From NCBI GenBank assembly GCA_945883115.1, contig CAMCXA010000017.1, positions 1 through 39,856 of the forward strand: 39,856 nt of DNA. Reading direction: 5' to 3'. The notes under the pieces were generated by a model, which worked only from the letters and a program-made list of their open reading frames with translations, was not told the DNA's origin and did not search any database. Source of the DNA: Alsobacter soli (GTDB taxonomy: Bacteria > Pseudomonadota > Alphaproteobacteria > Rhizobiales > Beijerinckiaceae). Below are positions 17,179-25,590 of this stretch, piece by piece (the stretch's first letter is position 1; the number at the start of each line of letters is the position of its first letter). A program made the position numbers and the translations under genes.

Positions 17179-17473
17179 GCCCAATATGAACGCGAGACTG
17201 ATTGCGCGAGATCGATTTCCTGTTGACGATGGTTCTTTCGTGGAAGTGGTCATCTGGGAGATTCCACAACCTTTACGTGGGTGCAGTCATCGTTACAAAT
17301 ATAGGTTTGCCTATGTCGAAAACGACGTCTGTGTTGTTCGTTTCGATAACGAGACCGGAAAAGGCGAACATAAACATATCGACCGCCACGAATTTCCGAT
17401 CATTTTTGTGAGTATCAATCAGCTTTACGACGATTTTTACAAGGAGGTTGATCAGTGGCGTATGACACGATGA
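17177..17473 (+). CDS. TumE-like toxin (DUF6516-type), toxin-antitoxin system
   Basis: A 98-residue protein resembling the TumE toxin family (formerly DUF6516). It has a beta-rich body with the pattern FVEVVIWEIPQP, a central HRYKYRFAYV and RFDNETGKGEHKHI, and a C-terminal helix INQLYDDFYKEVDQW; the conserved KGxHxH-like cluster (GEHKHIDRHE) is at about 64-73. The mode of action of the family is not known to me. A second ATG at 17186 (MNARLIARD) may be the real start, because the predicted transcript begins about there. The 3' end overlaps the HTH gene by 19 bases, typical of a coupled toxin-antitoxin pair. Confidence 0.75.
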   Translation: MPNMNARLIARDRFPVDDGSFVEVVIWEIPQPLRGCSHRYKYRFAYVENDVCVVRFDNETGKGEHKHIDRHEFPIIFVSINQLYDDFYKEVDQWRMTR

Positions 17474-17811
17474 AAACCGTTATCATCGGCGTGGAAACTC
17501 GCGCAGAGGCAAAGGCGCGGATTGGTGCAGCCCTCAACGGTAAACCGCAGGGCTCGTTTATCTCCTTCATCTCCGTCGATCTCATGTGGAAAATCCTCAC
17601 CCCCAAACGCTGGGAGATCATCCGCGCCATGACGGGAGCTGGGCCGCTCTCTATCCGCGAAGTCGCTCGCCGTGTTGCTCGCGATGTGAAGGCCGTGCAC
17701 GGCGATGTTAAGGCCCTGATCACGGCGGGTGTTATCGATAAGACGGATGAGGGCAAGGTTGAATTTCCCTATGATCGCGTTCATGTCGATTTCGAGATCA
17801 AGGCCGCCTGA
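17455..17811 (+). CDS. HTH-type antitoxin/transcriptional regulator paired with the TumE-like toxin
   Basis: A 118-residue DNA-binding protein with a MarR/HVO_A0114-like winged helix: the segment SIREVARRVARDVKAVHGDVKALITAGVIDK at about 64-94 is the helix-turn-helix, followed by the wing (TDEGKVEFPYDRVHVDFEI). The start is a GTG at 17455 preceded by a perfect AAGGAGG at 17441-17447. It overlaps the toxin gene by 19 bases. By analogy with other pairs it should neutralise the toxin and repress the shared promoter through the palindrome at 17138-17159; both points are inference. Confidence 0.8.
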   Translation: MAYDTMKTVIIGVETRAEAKARIGAALNGKPQGSFISFISVDLMWKILTPKRWEIIRAMTGAGPLSIREVARRVARDVKAVHGDVKALITAGVIDKTDEGKVEFPYDRVHVDFEIKAA

Positions 17812-18153
17812 AACGCTCTTGGACGAGCTGGCTGGTCCGTTGTTAATGCAAAAACCGGAAAAAAGGCCGGAAAGACATCGAAATCGAGATTCGTCGCATT
17901 CATACCGATTGAGCCGATCGTGTTTTACCGCCGGAACTGGGGCGCAGAACGACGAGCAATCGATTTTGTCATTTGCTCCGCGTTGGACGCGATTTGCCTT
18001 CCGGTCACCACTTATCGTGGATGACGCCGAGTTCGCGCTTTCATCAAACCGGCTTTTCGTCTAGAAGAGGCCAATTCAACCCGTCATGGTCAGATTCGTG
18101 GCTTTACCGGGTCGAACAGGGATTTCCCGAAAGGACGCGCTGCGGCAGTGTTG

Positions 18154-18177
18154 GGCCGAATTGTGCGGCCTTTTTTT
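18154..18177 (+). terminator. Terminator-like hairpin (possible attenuator) upstream of carB
   Basis: GGCCG at 18154-18158 pairs with CGGCC at 18166-18170 around a seven-base loop and is followed directly by seven T. It lies 53 bases before the carB ATG. It may end transcription from the toxin-antitoxin pair or act as an attenuator for carB. Confidence 0.55.
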
Positions 18178-18179
18178 GT

Positions 18180-18201
18180 GCGCGGAACTGGAGTGCCGCG
18201 C
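18180..18201 (+). promoter_or_regulatory. Second GC-rich hairpin in the carB leader
   Basis: GCGCGG at 18180-18185 and CCGCGC at 18196-18201 can pair around a ten-base loop, directly after the T run of the preceding hairpin. It ends 28 bases before the carB ATG and could influence translation or pairing of the first hairpin. Confidence 0.35.
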
Positions 18202-18229
18202 GTCACCGGTTTTGAGACGAGCGATCACC

Positions 18230-21200
18230 ATGCCCAAACGCACAGATATTTCCTCGATCCTGATTATCGGCGCGGGTCCGATTGTGATCGGACAGGCCTG
18301 CGAGTTTGATTATTCGGGCACGCAAGCCGTCAAGGCGCTCAAGGAAGAGGGCTACCGGATCATTCTGGTCAATTCCAATCCGGCCACGATCATGACAGAT
18401 CCGGACATGGCGCATCGCACGTATGTCGAGCCGATCACGCCGGAAGTCGTCGCCAAGATAATCGAGAAGGAACGCCCCGACGCCTTGCTGCCGACCATGG
18501 GCGGGCAGACGGCGCTCAATTGTGCGCTCTCCCTCAAGAAAATGGGCGTGTTAGAGAAATACAATGTCGAGATGATCGGGGCCACAGCCGAAGCGATCGA
18601 CAAGGCGGAAGACCGCGAATTGTTCCGCAATGCCATGACAAAGATCGGGCTTGACACGCCGCGTTCGCACCAGATCAAAACGCTGCCGCAGGCGCTCGAG
18701 GCGCTCGCTGACATCGGCCTGCCAGCGATTATCCGGCCGTCCTTCACGATGGGCGGAACCGGCGGCGGCATCGCCTATAACAAGGCGGAATTCATCGAGA
18801 TTATCGAGCGCGGTATTGATGCGTCGCCGACAAATGAGGTGCTGGTCGAGGAAAGCGTTCTCGGCTGGAAAGAATACGAAATGGAAGTTGTCCGCGACAA
18901 GGCGGATAACTGCATCATCGTGTGTTCAATCGAGAACATTGATCCGATGGGGGTGCATACGGGTGATTCGATCACGGTTGCCCCTGCCCTCACCCTCACC
19001 GACAAAGAATACCAGATTATGCGCGATGCCTCATTGGCGGTTCTGCGTGAAATCGGGGTCGAGACGGGTGGGTCCAATGTGCAATTCGCGGTTGATCCCG
19101 ATACCGGCCGGATGATCGTTATCGAGATGAATCCGCGTGTTTCGCGCTCCTCCGCTCTGGCCTCAAAAGCAACAGGGTTCCCGATTGCGCGCGTCGCGGC
19201 CAAGCTCGCGGTTGGCTATACGCTGGACGAAATCGACAACGATATTACGGGGGGCGCAACGCCTGCATCCTTCGAGCCGACCATTGATTACGTCGTCACA
19301 AAAATTCCGCGCTTCGCGTTTGAAAAATTCCCGGGTGCCGAGAAGACTCTGACGACCTCAATGAAATCGGTCGGCGAAGCCATGGCCATCGGCCGCACCT
19401 TTCAAGAATCATTGCAGAAAGCGTTGCGCTCGATCGAAACAGGCCTGAGCGGGCTGGATGAAATCGAGATCGAAGGGTTGGGCCTCGGCGACGACCGAAA
19501 CGCGGTTAAAGCGGCACTCGGCACGCCGACGCCGGAACGTTTGTTGCAAGTTGCACAGGCCTTCCGGCTTGGGTTTTCGATCGAGGAAATTTACGAGACG
19601 TGCAAGATTGATCGCTGGTTTCTGGAGCAGATCAAGGATCTGGTCAACACGGAAGAGAAGGTGCGGCAGCTGGGCGTTCCGAAAACAGCCGGCGCGTTGC
19701 ACCGCCTGAAGAGCATGGGCTTTTCGGATGGCCGTCTCGCCATGCTGAGCAAGCGGAATGAGGCTGATGTGCGCAAGAGCCGGTTGGACCTCGGCGTGCG
19801 TCCGGTTTTCAAGCGGATTGACACCTGCGCGGCGGAGTTTTCCGCGCCTACCGCCTATATGTATTCGACCTATACGCCGCTTTTTGCGGGTGCACCTGCC
19901 AACGAGGCCAAGCCCTCCGACCGCAAGAAAGTTGCGATTCTGGGTGGCGGGCCGAACCGAATCGGTCAGGGTATCGAGTTTGATTATTGCTGCTGCCATG
20001 CCTGCTTCGCGCTCTCCGAAGCGGGTTATGAAACGATCATGATCAACTGCAATCCGGAGACCGTCTCGACCGATTACGATACGTCTGATCGCCTCTATTT
20101 CGAACCGCTGACAGTCGAGGATGTGCTCGAAATCCTGACGCTCGAGCAATCGAACGGAACGCTTATGGGCGTGATTGTGCAGTTTGGTGGCCAAACGCCG
20201 CTCAAGCTGGCGCACGGGCTCGAGCAGGCCGGGATCCCGATTCTTGGCACGTCGCCCGATATGATCGATCTTGCGGAAGACCGCGACCGGTTCAAGCGTC
20301 TGCTCGAAAAACTCGGCCTGAAGCAGCCCGAAAATGGCATCGCCTATTCTGTGGAGCAAAGCCGGCTTGTGTTGAGCGAGCTCGGACTGCCATTGGTTGT
20401 TCGCCCGTCTTATGTGCTAGGCGGGCGGGCGATGGAAATCCTCTACGATGAGCAAGCCTTCGACCGCTATCTGTTAGGTACACTGCCGGAACTCGTGCCG
20501 AACGATATCAAGGCGCGGTATCCGAACGATAAAACGGGCCAGATCAATACGCTCTTGGGCAAGAACCCATTGCTGTTCGACCGCTATCTGAGCGATGCCA
20601 TCGAGGTGGATGTCGATTGCCTGTGCGACGGGCAGGACGTGTTTATTGCCGGGATCATGGAGCATATCGAGGAAGCGGGGATCCATTCGGGTGATTCGGC
20701 GTGTAGCCTTCCGCCTCATTCGCTCAAACCCGATGTAATTGCGGAACTGGAACGCCAGACACGCGAAATGGCGGTTGCGCTGAATGTGGTCGGGCTGATG
20801 AATGTGCAGTTTGCGATCAAGGATGGGGTTATCTTCGTGCTTGAGGTCAATCCGCGCGCATCCCGGACCGTTCCTTTTGTGGCGAAGGTGATTGGCCAGC
20901 CAATTGCCAAAATCGGCTCCCGCCTCATGGTCGGGGAAGCTCTGGCCAGCTTCAAGCTGACAAAGCCGGAGATCAAGCACATTGCCGTGAACGAAGCGGT
21001 TTTTCCGTTTGCTCGGTTCCCCGGTGTCGATGTGGTCCTCGGGCCGGAAATGCGGTCTACGGGCGAAGTTATCGGCCTTGACCGGTCCTTCGGGAGTGCA
21101 TTTGCCAAGAGCCAATTGGGGGCCGGTGCGATCGTGCCGAAGAGCGGGACGGTGTTTGTGTCCGTCAGGGACAGCCAAAAGCCTCGTATTCTGCCAACAA

Positions 21201-21556
21201 TGCAGGCATTGGCAGGCCTCGGCTTCAAGATTGTCGCAACGGGCGGCACACAACGGTTCCTCGCCGATCATGGTGTGGATGCCACAAGGATCAACAAGGT
21301 GCTCGAAGGGCGTCCGCACGTTGTGGATGCAATCAAGAACGGCGAGATCCAACTGGTCTTCAACACGACAGAAGGCAAACAGGCGCTCATAGATTCACGT
21401 TCACTCAGACGCGCGGCGCTCTTGCACAAAGTGCCCTATTATACCACCTTGTCGGGATCGATTGCTGCCGCAGAGGGAATCCGGAGTTATTTGGCGGGTG
21501 ACCTTGAAGTCAGTGCTTTGCAGGATTACTTTAAAACGTCAGTGGCGGTAGCTTAA
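18230..21556 (+). CDS. carB: Carbamoyl-phosphate synthase large subunit
   Basis: The synthetase subunit, making carbamoyl phosphate from bicarbonate, ammonia and two ATP. The start is placed at [20 protein letters not shown] (18230), the conserved N-terminus, giving 1108 residues. The protein shows the expected internal duplication: two ATP-grasp halves ([10 protein letters not shown] and [10 protein letters not shown] regions; [18 protein letters not shown] and [18 protein letters not shown]), an oligomerisation segment between them, and a C-terminal MGS-like allosteric domain ([14 protein letters not shown]) that usually binds UMP or ornithine. Intact and full length. Expression probably depends on the leader region, with its two hairpins, since carA is separated by the toxin-antitoxin pair. 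Confidence 0.98.
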   Translation: MPKRTDISSILIIGAGPIVIGQACEFDYSGTQAVKALKEEGYRIILVNSNPATIMTDPDMAHRTYVEPITPEVVAKIIEKERPDALLPTMGGQTALNCALSLKKMGVLEKYNVEMIGATAEAIDKAEDRELFRNAMTKIGLDTPRSHQIKTLPQALEALADIGLPAIIRPSFTMGGTGGGIAYNKAEFIEIIERGIDASPTNEVLVEESVLGWKEYEMEVVRDKADNCIIVCSIENIDPMGVHTGDSITVAPALTLTDKEYQIMRDASLAVLREIGVETGGSNVQFAVDPDTGRMIVIEMNPRVSRSSALASKATGFPIARVAAKLAVGYTLDEIDNDITGGATPASFEPTIDYVVTKIPRFAFEKFPGAEKTLTTSMKSVGEAMAIGRTFQESLQKALRSIETGLSGLDEIEIEGLGLGDDRNAVKAALGTPTPERLLQVAQAFRLGFSIEEIYETCKIDRWFLEQIKDLVNTEEKVRQLGVPKTAGALHRLKSMGFSDGRLAMLSKRNEADVRKSRLDLGVRPVFKRIDTCAAEFSAPTAYMYSTYTPLFAGAPANEAKPSDRKKVAILGGGPNRIGQGIEFDYCCCHACFALSEAGYETIMINCNPETVSTDYDTSDRLYFEPLTVEDVLEILTLEQSNGTLMGVIVQFGGQTPLKLAHGLEQAGIPILGTSPDMIDLAEDRDRFKRLLEKLGLKQPENGIAYSVEQSRLVLSELGLPLVVRPSYVLGGRAMEILYDEQAFDRYLLGTLPELVPNDIKARYPNDKTGQINTLLGKNPLLFDRYLSDAIEVDVDCLCDGQDVFIAGIMEHIEEAGIHSGDSACSLPPHSLKPDVIAELERQTREMAVALNVVGLMNVQFAIKDGVIFVLEVNPRASRTVPFVAKVIGQPIAKIGSRLMVGEALASFKLTKPEIKHIAVNEAVFPFARFPGVDVVLGPEMRSTGEVIGLDRSFGSAFAKSQLGAGAIVPKSGTVFVSVRDSQKPRILPTMQALAGLGFKIVATGGTQRFLADHGVDATRINKVLEGRPHVVDAIKNGEIQLVFNTTEGKQALIDSRSLRRAALLHKVPYYTTLSGSIAAAEGIRSYLAGDLEVSALQDYFKTSVAVA

Positions 21557-21673
21557 CTGTAAAGAGGCGTGTACCGTCGGAAAATTACGAGTAATAGTCG
21601 CAATGAAACGGCATTAGGGGTCTGATGACCTGCATAAATGTCCCTAAGCAAAGGTTTGGAAGCGGAACACACG

Positions 21674-22147
21674 ATGGATAAGATACCGATGACCGCCGGT
21701 GGCTTTCAGGCGTTGACAGAAGAGCTAAGGCATCGCCAGCAAGTAGAACGGCAGCGGATTATTCAGGCTATTGCGGAAGCACGTGCCCATGGTGATCTGT
21801 CGGAGAATGCCGAGTACCATTCGGCCAAAGAGCAGCAATCCCTCAATGAAGGGCGGATTGCCGAGCTTGAAGACAAGGTATCGCGCGCCGAGGTGATCGA
21901 TATTTCGAAATTGTCGGGTTCGACAATCAAATTCGGAGCGACTGTCAAACTGATCGACGACGATACCGAAGAAGAAAAAGTCTATCAGATCGTCGGTGAT
22001 AGCGAAGCCGATGTGAAGGGGGGTAAGGTTTCAATCAGTTCGCCTATCGCCCGCGCCCTGATTGGGAAGAAGACCGGAGATTCGATTGAGGTCAACACAC
22101 CCGGAGGCGGAAAGAGCTATGAAATTCTTGAAGTCGCCTATCGCTGA
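21674..22147 (+). CDS. greA: Transcription elongation factor GreA
   Basis: Rescues backtracked RNA polymerase by stimulating transcript cleavage. The start at 21674 ([18 protein letters not shown]) matches the family N-terminus and gives the normal 157 residues; an upstream in-frame ATG at 21638 is unlikely. Residues about 8-75 form the coiled-coil finger with the acidic tip [15 protein letters not shown]; about 80-157 form the FKBP-like domain, ending [12 protein letters not shown]. The next gene begins inside its last 29 bases. Confidence 0.96.
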   Translation: MDKIPMTAGGFQALTEELRHRQQVERQRIIQAIAEARAHGDLSENAEYHSAKEQQSLNEGRIAELEDKVSRAEVIDISKLSGSTIKFGATVKLIDDDTEEEKVYQIVGDSEADVKGGKVSISSPIARALIGKKTGDSIEVNTPGGGKSYEILEVAYR

Positions 22148-22667
22148 ACAGGGCCGCAGCACGTTTTTAAAAGGGCTCCTGATCCTCGGATTAACGCTTA
22201 TTGTGGGTTGCGCGCCAGCGCGCGCACCCTCTGCTCAAATTTCGGGACCACTCTATTCTTCGGTCAGCGTCGATCTCTCGCCAATCAAGGCGACGGGACT
22301 TGGTTCTTACGCAGACAGGATGGGAATGTATCTCGAGCGTGACCTGCGCGCCGTTTTCTCCGGTACCTTGAATCCGAAAAATCCTCAATTGCCGCGTCTT
22401 GTTGTCGAGATTCGATCGATCTATTTGGGTACCTATGAGCCTTTTTCGCGTATCGATCCGCTCCCGTTTCGACGCGAAGGTACGAGCGATACGCTGCAGG
22501 GCACTGCCGTGATCGTCAAAGGCGGGAAGGAACTCGCGCGGATACCGATTCTTGCCGTTCATACCAGCATGAGATTTAATCCGGAGTCGATGGCCGATGA
22601 AGAACCGCGACTGATCGCCCTTACACGTTATTTCGCCGAGCAGGTCCGCAACGAATTAGGTAATTGA
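22119..22667 (+). CDS. Putative lipoprotein of unknown function
   Basis: A 182-residue protein with a signal peptide: basic N-terminus (MKFLK, then RSTFLK), hydrophobic stretch [11 protein letters not shown] and lipobox cysteine C31, so it should be lipidated and membrane-anchored in the periplasm. The mature part is mixed alpha/beta with no domain I recognise (segments [19 protein letters not shown] and [19 protein letters not shown]). The ATG at 22119 lies inside the end of greA with a GGAGGCGGAAAG just upstream, indicating coupled translation. The ELM1-family gene follows after 22 bases, so the three form a likely operon. Confidence 0.7.
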   Translation: MKFLKSPIAEQGRSTFLKGLLILGLTLIVGCAPARAPSAQISGPLYSSVSVDLSPIKATGLGSYADRMGMYLERDLRAVFSGTLNPKNPQLPRLVVEIRSIYLGTYEPFSRIDPLPFRREGTSDTLQGTAVIVKGGKELARIPILAVHTSMRFNPESMADEEPRLIALTRYFAEQVRNELGN

Positions 22668-22689
22668 GCGGACCGGAAAACGATATTCA

Positions 22690-23676
22690 GTGACTGCGTT
22701 GACAAAACATCCGACCTGTTGGGTTGTGACGACCGGGGATGCGGGCACCCGCAATCAGGTGATAGGGTTGGCAGAAGCTGTGGGCCTGCCTTTCGTCGAA
22801 AAAATTATCGGTCTAGGTGCGCCATGGGGGTGGTTTCCGGGCAATCTCTTGCCGACACCGCTGCGATGGCTGGACCCGTCGAAGGATCAACTTGCGCCGC
22901 CTTGGCCCGATTTGCTGATCACGGCAGGTCGACGGTCAACCGGGCCATCAATCGCCATCCGGAAAGCCTCTGGTGGAAAGACTGTTACGGTTCATATCCA
23001 GAACCCGCAAGCGCCACTGGATGCTTTCGATCTCATTGTTGCCATGCCGCACGATGATATTACGGGACCCAATGTGATTGTCAGCGACACGGCGATGCAT
23101 CGCGTCAGTCCCACATTGCTTGAGGAAGGACGCCGACGCTGGAAAGAGGCCTTTGATCAGGTTCCGAAACCGCTAACTGCAGTGATTCTCGGTGGTCCGA
23201 ACAAGCATTACGACTTCACGCTCGATATTGCCGACGCCTTGATCCGTGACCTCCGAAGCTTGCACGAGACGACGGGTTGCGGAATTGTGATCACGCCGTC
23301 AAGGCGCACGCCGGAACCGGTCAAAGCGCGGCTGGCCGACGCATTTTCAGGCGCAACATGGTGCTGGATCTGGGATGAGAGCGGCGACAATCCCTATTTC
23401 GGGATGATGGCGCTTGCCGATTCCTCTATTGTCACAGCAGACTCGGTTTCGATGATTTCCGAAGCAGTTTCTCCGGGCAAGCCCGTTTCGGCTGTTAAAT
23501 TATCGGGAGTCGCGCGCAGACATGATGCCTTTATCGCCGGACTTGTCGAAAAAGGCATTATCCGGATTTTTGATGGCACACCACCATCGGTTCAATCCCG
23601 AAGCTTGCCGAATGCCACGGAGGAAGCGGGGGAGCGAATCAAATCCCTGCTCGCAACACGGGGGGGGATCCTCTAG
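22690..23676 (+). CDS. Mitochondrial fission ELM1 family protein (DUF1022)
   Basis: A 328-residue protein of the ELM1 family, named after a plant mitochondrial fission factor; bacterial members are widespread in alphaproteobacteria and have a fold reminiscent of glycosyltransferases. Recognisable segments are CWVVTTGDAGTRNQVIGLAE at the N-terminus, PDLLITAGRRSTGPS at about 75-89, VHIQNPQAP, AVILGGPNKHYDF at about 164-176, and ADSSIVTADSVSMISEA. The reaction is unknown. The start is a GTG at 22690, 22 bases after the lipoprotein. It ends in an eight-G run and its TAG stop is interleaved with that of the convergent oxygenase gene. Confidence 0.88.
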   Translation: MTALTKHPTCWVVTTGDAGTRNQVIGLAEAVGLPFVEKIIGLGAPWGWFPGNLLPTPLRWLDPSKDQLAPPWPDLLITAGRRSTGPSIAIRKASGGKTVTVHIQNPQAPLDAFDLIVAMPHDDITGPNVIVSDTAMHRVSPTLLEEGRRRWKEAFDQVPKPLTAVILGGPNKHYDFTLDIADALIRDLRSLHETTGCGIVITPSRRTPEPVKARLADAFSGATWCWIWDESGDNPYFGMMALADSSIVTADSVSMISEAVSPGKPVSAVKLSGVARRHDAFIAGLVEKGIIRIFDGTPPSVQSRSLPNATEEAGERIKSLLATRGGIL

Positions 23677-24392
23677 AGCGTGATCAACGTGTCAGGATAC
23701 GACAATTGCTCGCGCGCACGCCATTCCGGGGTCACATAATTCAGGATCAATGACTTCCGAACGCCCTTGATCGTCCGCTTTTCAAAGCCGTGCCAGGTAT
23801 TGTCAGCAGGAATGAACACCATCGCGGCATTCCGCTGGAAAACGGAGCGGCCGACATGGGTATCCTTCGCGCTGTAAATATCAGTTCCGAGTTGGTCATG
23901 CCCCTCGCCATCCGAGAGGTAGATCAGCATGGTAAATTTCTTGACGCCGAGATCGGTATGCGGTTCCAGCCAGAAACCATCCGTATCCTGCGCATATTCC
24001 AGCCTGAGATAGGTGCCGGCGAGATCGATCCCGAACGTCGTCTGGAAGCAGTCAATTGTTGATTTTTCCTGAAAATGCTCGGCAACTTCCTTGCAAAGCG
24101 TATGTTTTTCAATGTTGTCCCGATCAAAATATTGCCGGGTCGCGTTGTGCAAATCACGCTGCCCGGAAACACCGCCAATATCCGGCACCGGAAACGGCAG
24201 ATTGGCGAGTTTCTCAGCAACATCCTCGGGGAAAATGTTGAATACCAACCAATGCCGATAGGGGTGTTCTTTTACCACAGCTGAATTCATACTCGCGGAG
24301 AAAGCCGCGTTCATCTCGGAACTTTTCGACCATGCCGCTGAAAAATCGTTCAAATCACGCTCCTGAGGCGATTGCGCCATAACCGGCTTCAT
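23673..24392 (-). CDS. 2OG-Fe(II) oxygenase superfamily protein
   Basis: A 239-residue non-haem iron oxygenase. The iron triad is H145-x-D147 (EPHTDLGVKKFTMLIYLSD) and H201 (NTWHGFEKR), with R212 in VRKSLILNY as the 2-oxoglutarate ligand, so the active site looks complete. The substrate is unknown; the fold around the triad is prolyl-hydroxylase-like. The gene is convergent with the ELM1-family gene, the two stops sharing a CTAG palindrome (four-base overlap), and is divergent from trxB. This neighbourhood is familiar to me from other Hyphomicrobiales, which hints at a link with the ELM1 protein, but no function can be assigned. Confidence 0.82.
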   Translation of the reverse strand: MKPVMAQSPQERDLNDFSAAWSKSSEMNAAFSASMNSAVVKEHPYRHWLVFNIFPEDVAEKLANLPFPVPDIGGVSGQRDLHNATRQYFDRDNIEKHTLCKEVAEHFQEKSTIDCFQTTFGIDLAGTYLRLEYAQDTDGFWLEPHTDLGVKKFTMLIYLSDGEGHDQLGTDIYSAKDTHVGRSVFQRNAAMVFIPADNTWHGFEKRTIKGVRKSLILNYVTPEWRAREQLSYPDTLITL

Positions 24393-24428
24393 TTACGGGT
24401 AATCAATCCGACCGCCGTCGGTATAATT

Positions 24429-24456
24429 ATGCTACTTCAGTACTATATTGTAGCAT
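24429..24456. promoter_or_regulatory. Inverted repeat between the oxygenase gene and trxB
   Basis: ATGCTAC at 24429-24435 and GTAGCAT at 24450-24456 form a perfect inverted repeat with a 14-base AT-rich spacer. It lies 37 bases upstream of the oxygenase start and about 170 upstream of trxB, in the divergent 235-base gap. A regulator site serving one or both genes is possible. Confidence 0.3.
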
Positions 24457-24627
24457 TATATAAAGGCAAATGGAAGGCGCTCAGGACTCCACTTCACGAA
24501 AAATCCCTGTTGGTCGTCCTACAATCGACAAATTTGGGTGTTTTTCAGGCGGGAAATCTGTTGAATGCCGGTTGCAATCGCTTCATCGGCGATTAAACTG
24601 TCGCTTTAACTGACCAGAGGGTGAGCC

Positions 24628-25590
24628 ATGGCTTCCATTCATTCAAAAATGATCATCGTGGGATCTGGTCCTGCGGGGTACACGGCGGCGATCTATGCGG
24701 CGCGCGCCATGTTGGAGCCGATTCTGATCTCCGGCCTGCAACCGGGCGGACAACTCACGATCACGACCGATGTTGAAAATTACCCCGGGTTTGCCGATTC
24801 CGTTCAGGGTCCGTGGTTGATGGACCAGATGCGGGCGCAGGCCGAACATGTCGGCACGAAAATGGTCAGCGACCTTATTGTCTCGGCTGATCTGAAGCAG
24901 AGCCCGTTCAAGCTAGTCGGCGATGGCGGCGATCTCTACACCTGCGACACGCTGGTGATTGCCACCGGCGCGCAGGCCAAATGGCTGGGTATTCCGTCGG
25001 AAATGGCGTTTCAGGGGTTTGGCGTATCGGCCTGTGCGACGTGCGACGGATTTTTCTTCCGCAACAAGCCTGTCATCGTTGTCGGTGGCGGAAATAGTGC
25101 GGTGGAAGAAGCACTCTATCTCGCAAACCTTGCCTCAAAGGTGACTTTGGTGCATCGGCGCGACAGTCTCCGTTCCGAAAAAATCCTGCAGGACCGCCTT
25201 TTTTCGAACCCGAAAATCGAGGTCATCTGGAACAGCGCAGTCGAAGAAATCTGCGGCACCGACAAGCCGAAAAGCGTCACGCATGTTGTGCTCAAGGATA
25301 CCAAAACCGGCGCATTGACCACGGTTCCGACCGATGGCGTATTCGTGGCAATCGGGCACAGCCCGTCAAGCGCCGTCTTTGCCGACCAACTCCGGATGAA
25401 GCCGGGCGGTTATATCTGGACAGCACCGGACTCAACCGCCACCTCGGTTGAGGGTGTTTACGCCGCAGGTGATGTTACCGACGATATTTTTCGCCAGGCG
25501 GTCACAGCTGCCGGGATGGGGTGCATGGCCGCCCTTGAAGGTGATCGCTGGATTGCGGCCCACCATGTGCATCAGCAGGCAGCCGAGTAA
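24628..25590 (+). CDS. trxB: Thioredoxin-disulfide reductase
   Basis: An FAD enzyme that reduces thioredoxin with NADPH. The 320 residues contain the FAD-binding GSGPAGYTAAIYAARA (12-27), the redox-active pair C136 and C139 in SACATCDGFF, the NADPH-binding VGGGNSAVEEALYLA, and the C-terminal FAD motif YAAGDVTDDIFRQAVTAAG. The ATG has GAGGGTG upstream. Its stop overlaps the start of the LysR gene in a TAATG, so the pair is translationally coupled. Confidence 0.97.
   Translation: MASIHSKMIIVGSGPAGYTAAIYAARAMLEPILISGLQPGGQLTITTDVENYPGFADSVQGPWLMDQMRAQAEHVGTKMVSDLIVSADLKQSPFKLVGDGGDLYTCDTLVIATGAQAKWLGIPSEMAFQGFGVSACATCDGFFFRNKPVIVVGGGNSAVEEALYLANLASKVTLVHRRDSLRSEKILQDRLFSNPKIEVIWNSAVEEICGTDKPKSVTHVVLKDTKTGALTTVPTDGVFVAIGHSPSSAVFADQLRMKPGGYIWTAPDSTATSVEGVYAAGDVTDDIFRQAVTAAGMGCMAALEGDRWIAAHHVHQQAAE

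Larger units (their letters stand above)
17812..18229 (+). other. Intergenic leader region before carB
   Basis: About 415 bases without a credible gene between the antitoxin and carB. The carB frame is open from 18086, but this part shows no CarB resemblance. The visible structures are the terminator-like hairpin at 18154-18177 and a second hairpin at 18180-18201. No mobile-element ends or repeats were found. Confidence 0.6.

Noticed and set aside
18086-18229. N-terminal extension of carB by 48 codons
   Set aside because: The added residues include the terminator-like hairpin and show no CarB resemblance; the conserved N-terminus starts at 18230.
19409-20359. Open frame of 316 codons opposite carB
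   Set aside because: Antisense shadow of a highly conserved CarB region, with Arg/His-biased composition.
23660-23678. Bases matching the BamHI-XbaI part of a common cloning-vector polylinker (GGGGATCCTCTAGAG)
   Set aside because: Both genes read through the site to natural ends and the flanking DNA fits the genome; a short chance match is more likely than vector contamination.
24372-24596. Open frame of 74 codons between the oxygenase gene and trxB
   Set aside because: No ribosome site, overlaps the oxygenase start, mixed hydrophobic and basic composition without a recognisable domain; the region is better read as promoter DNA.
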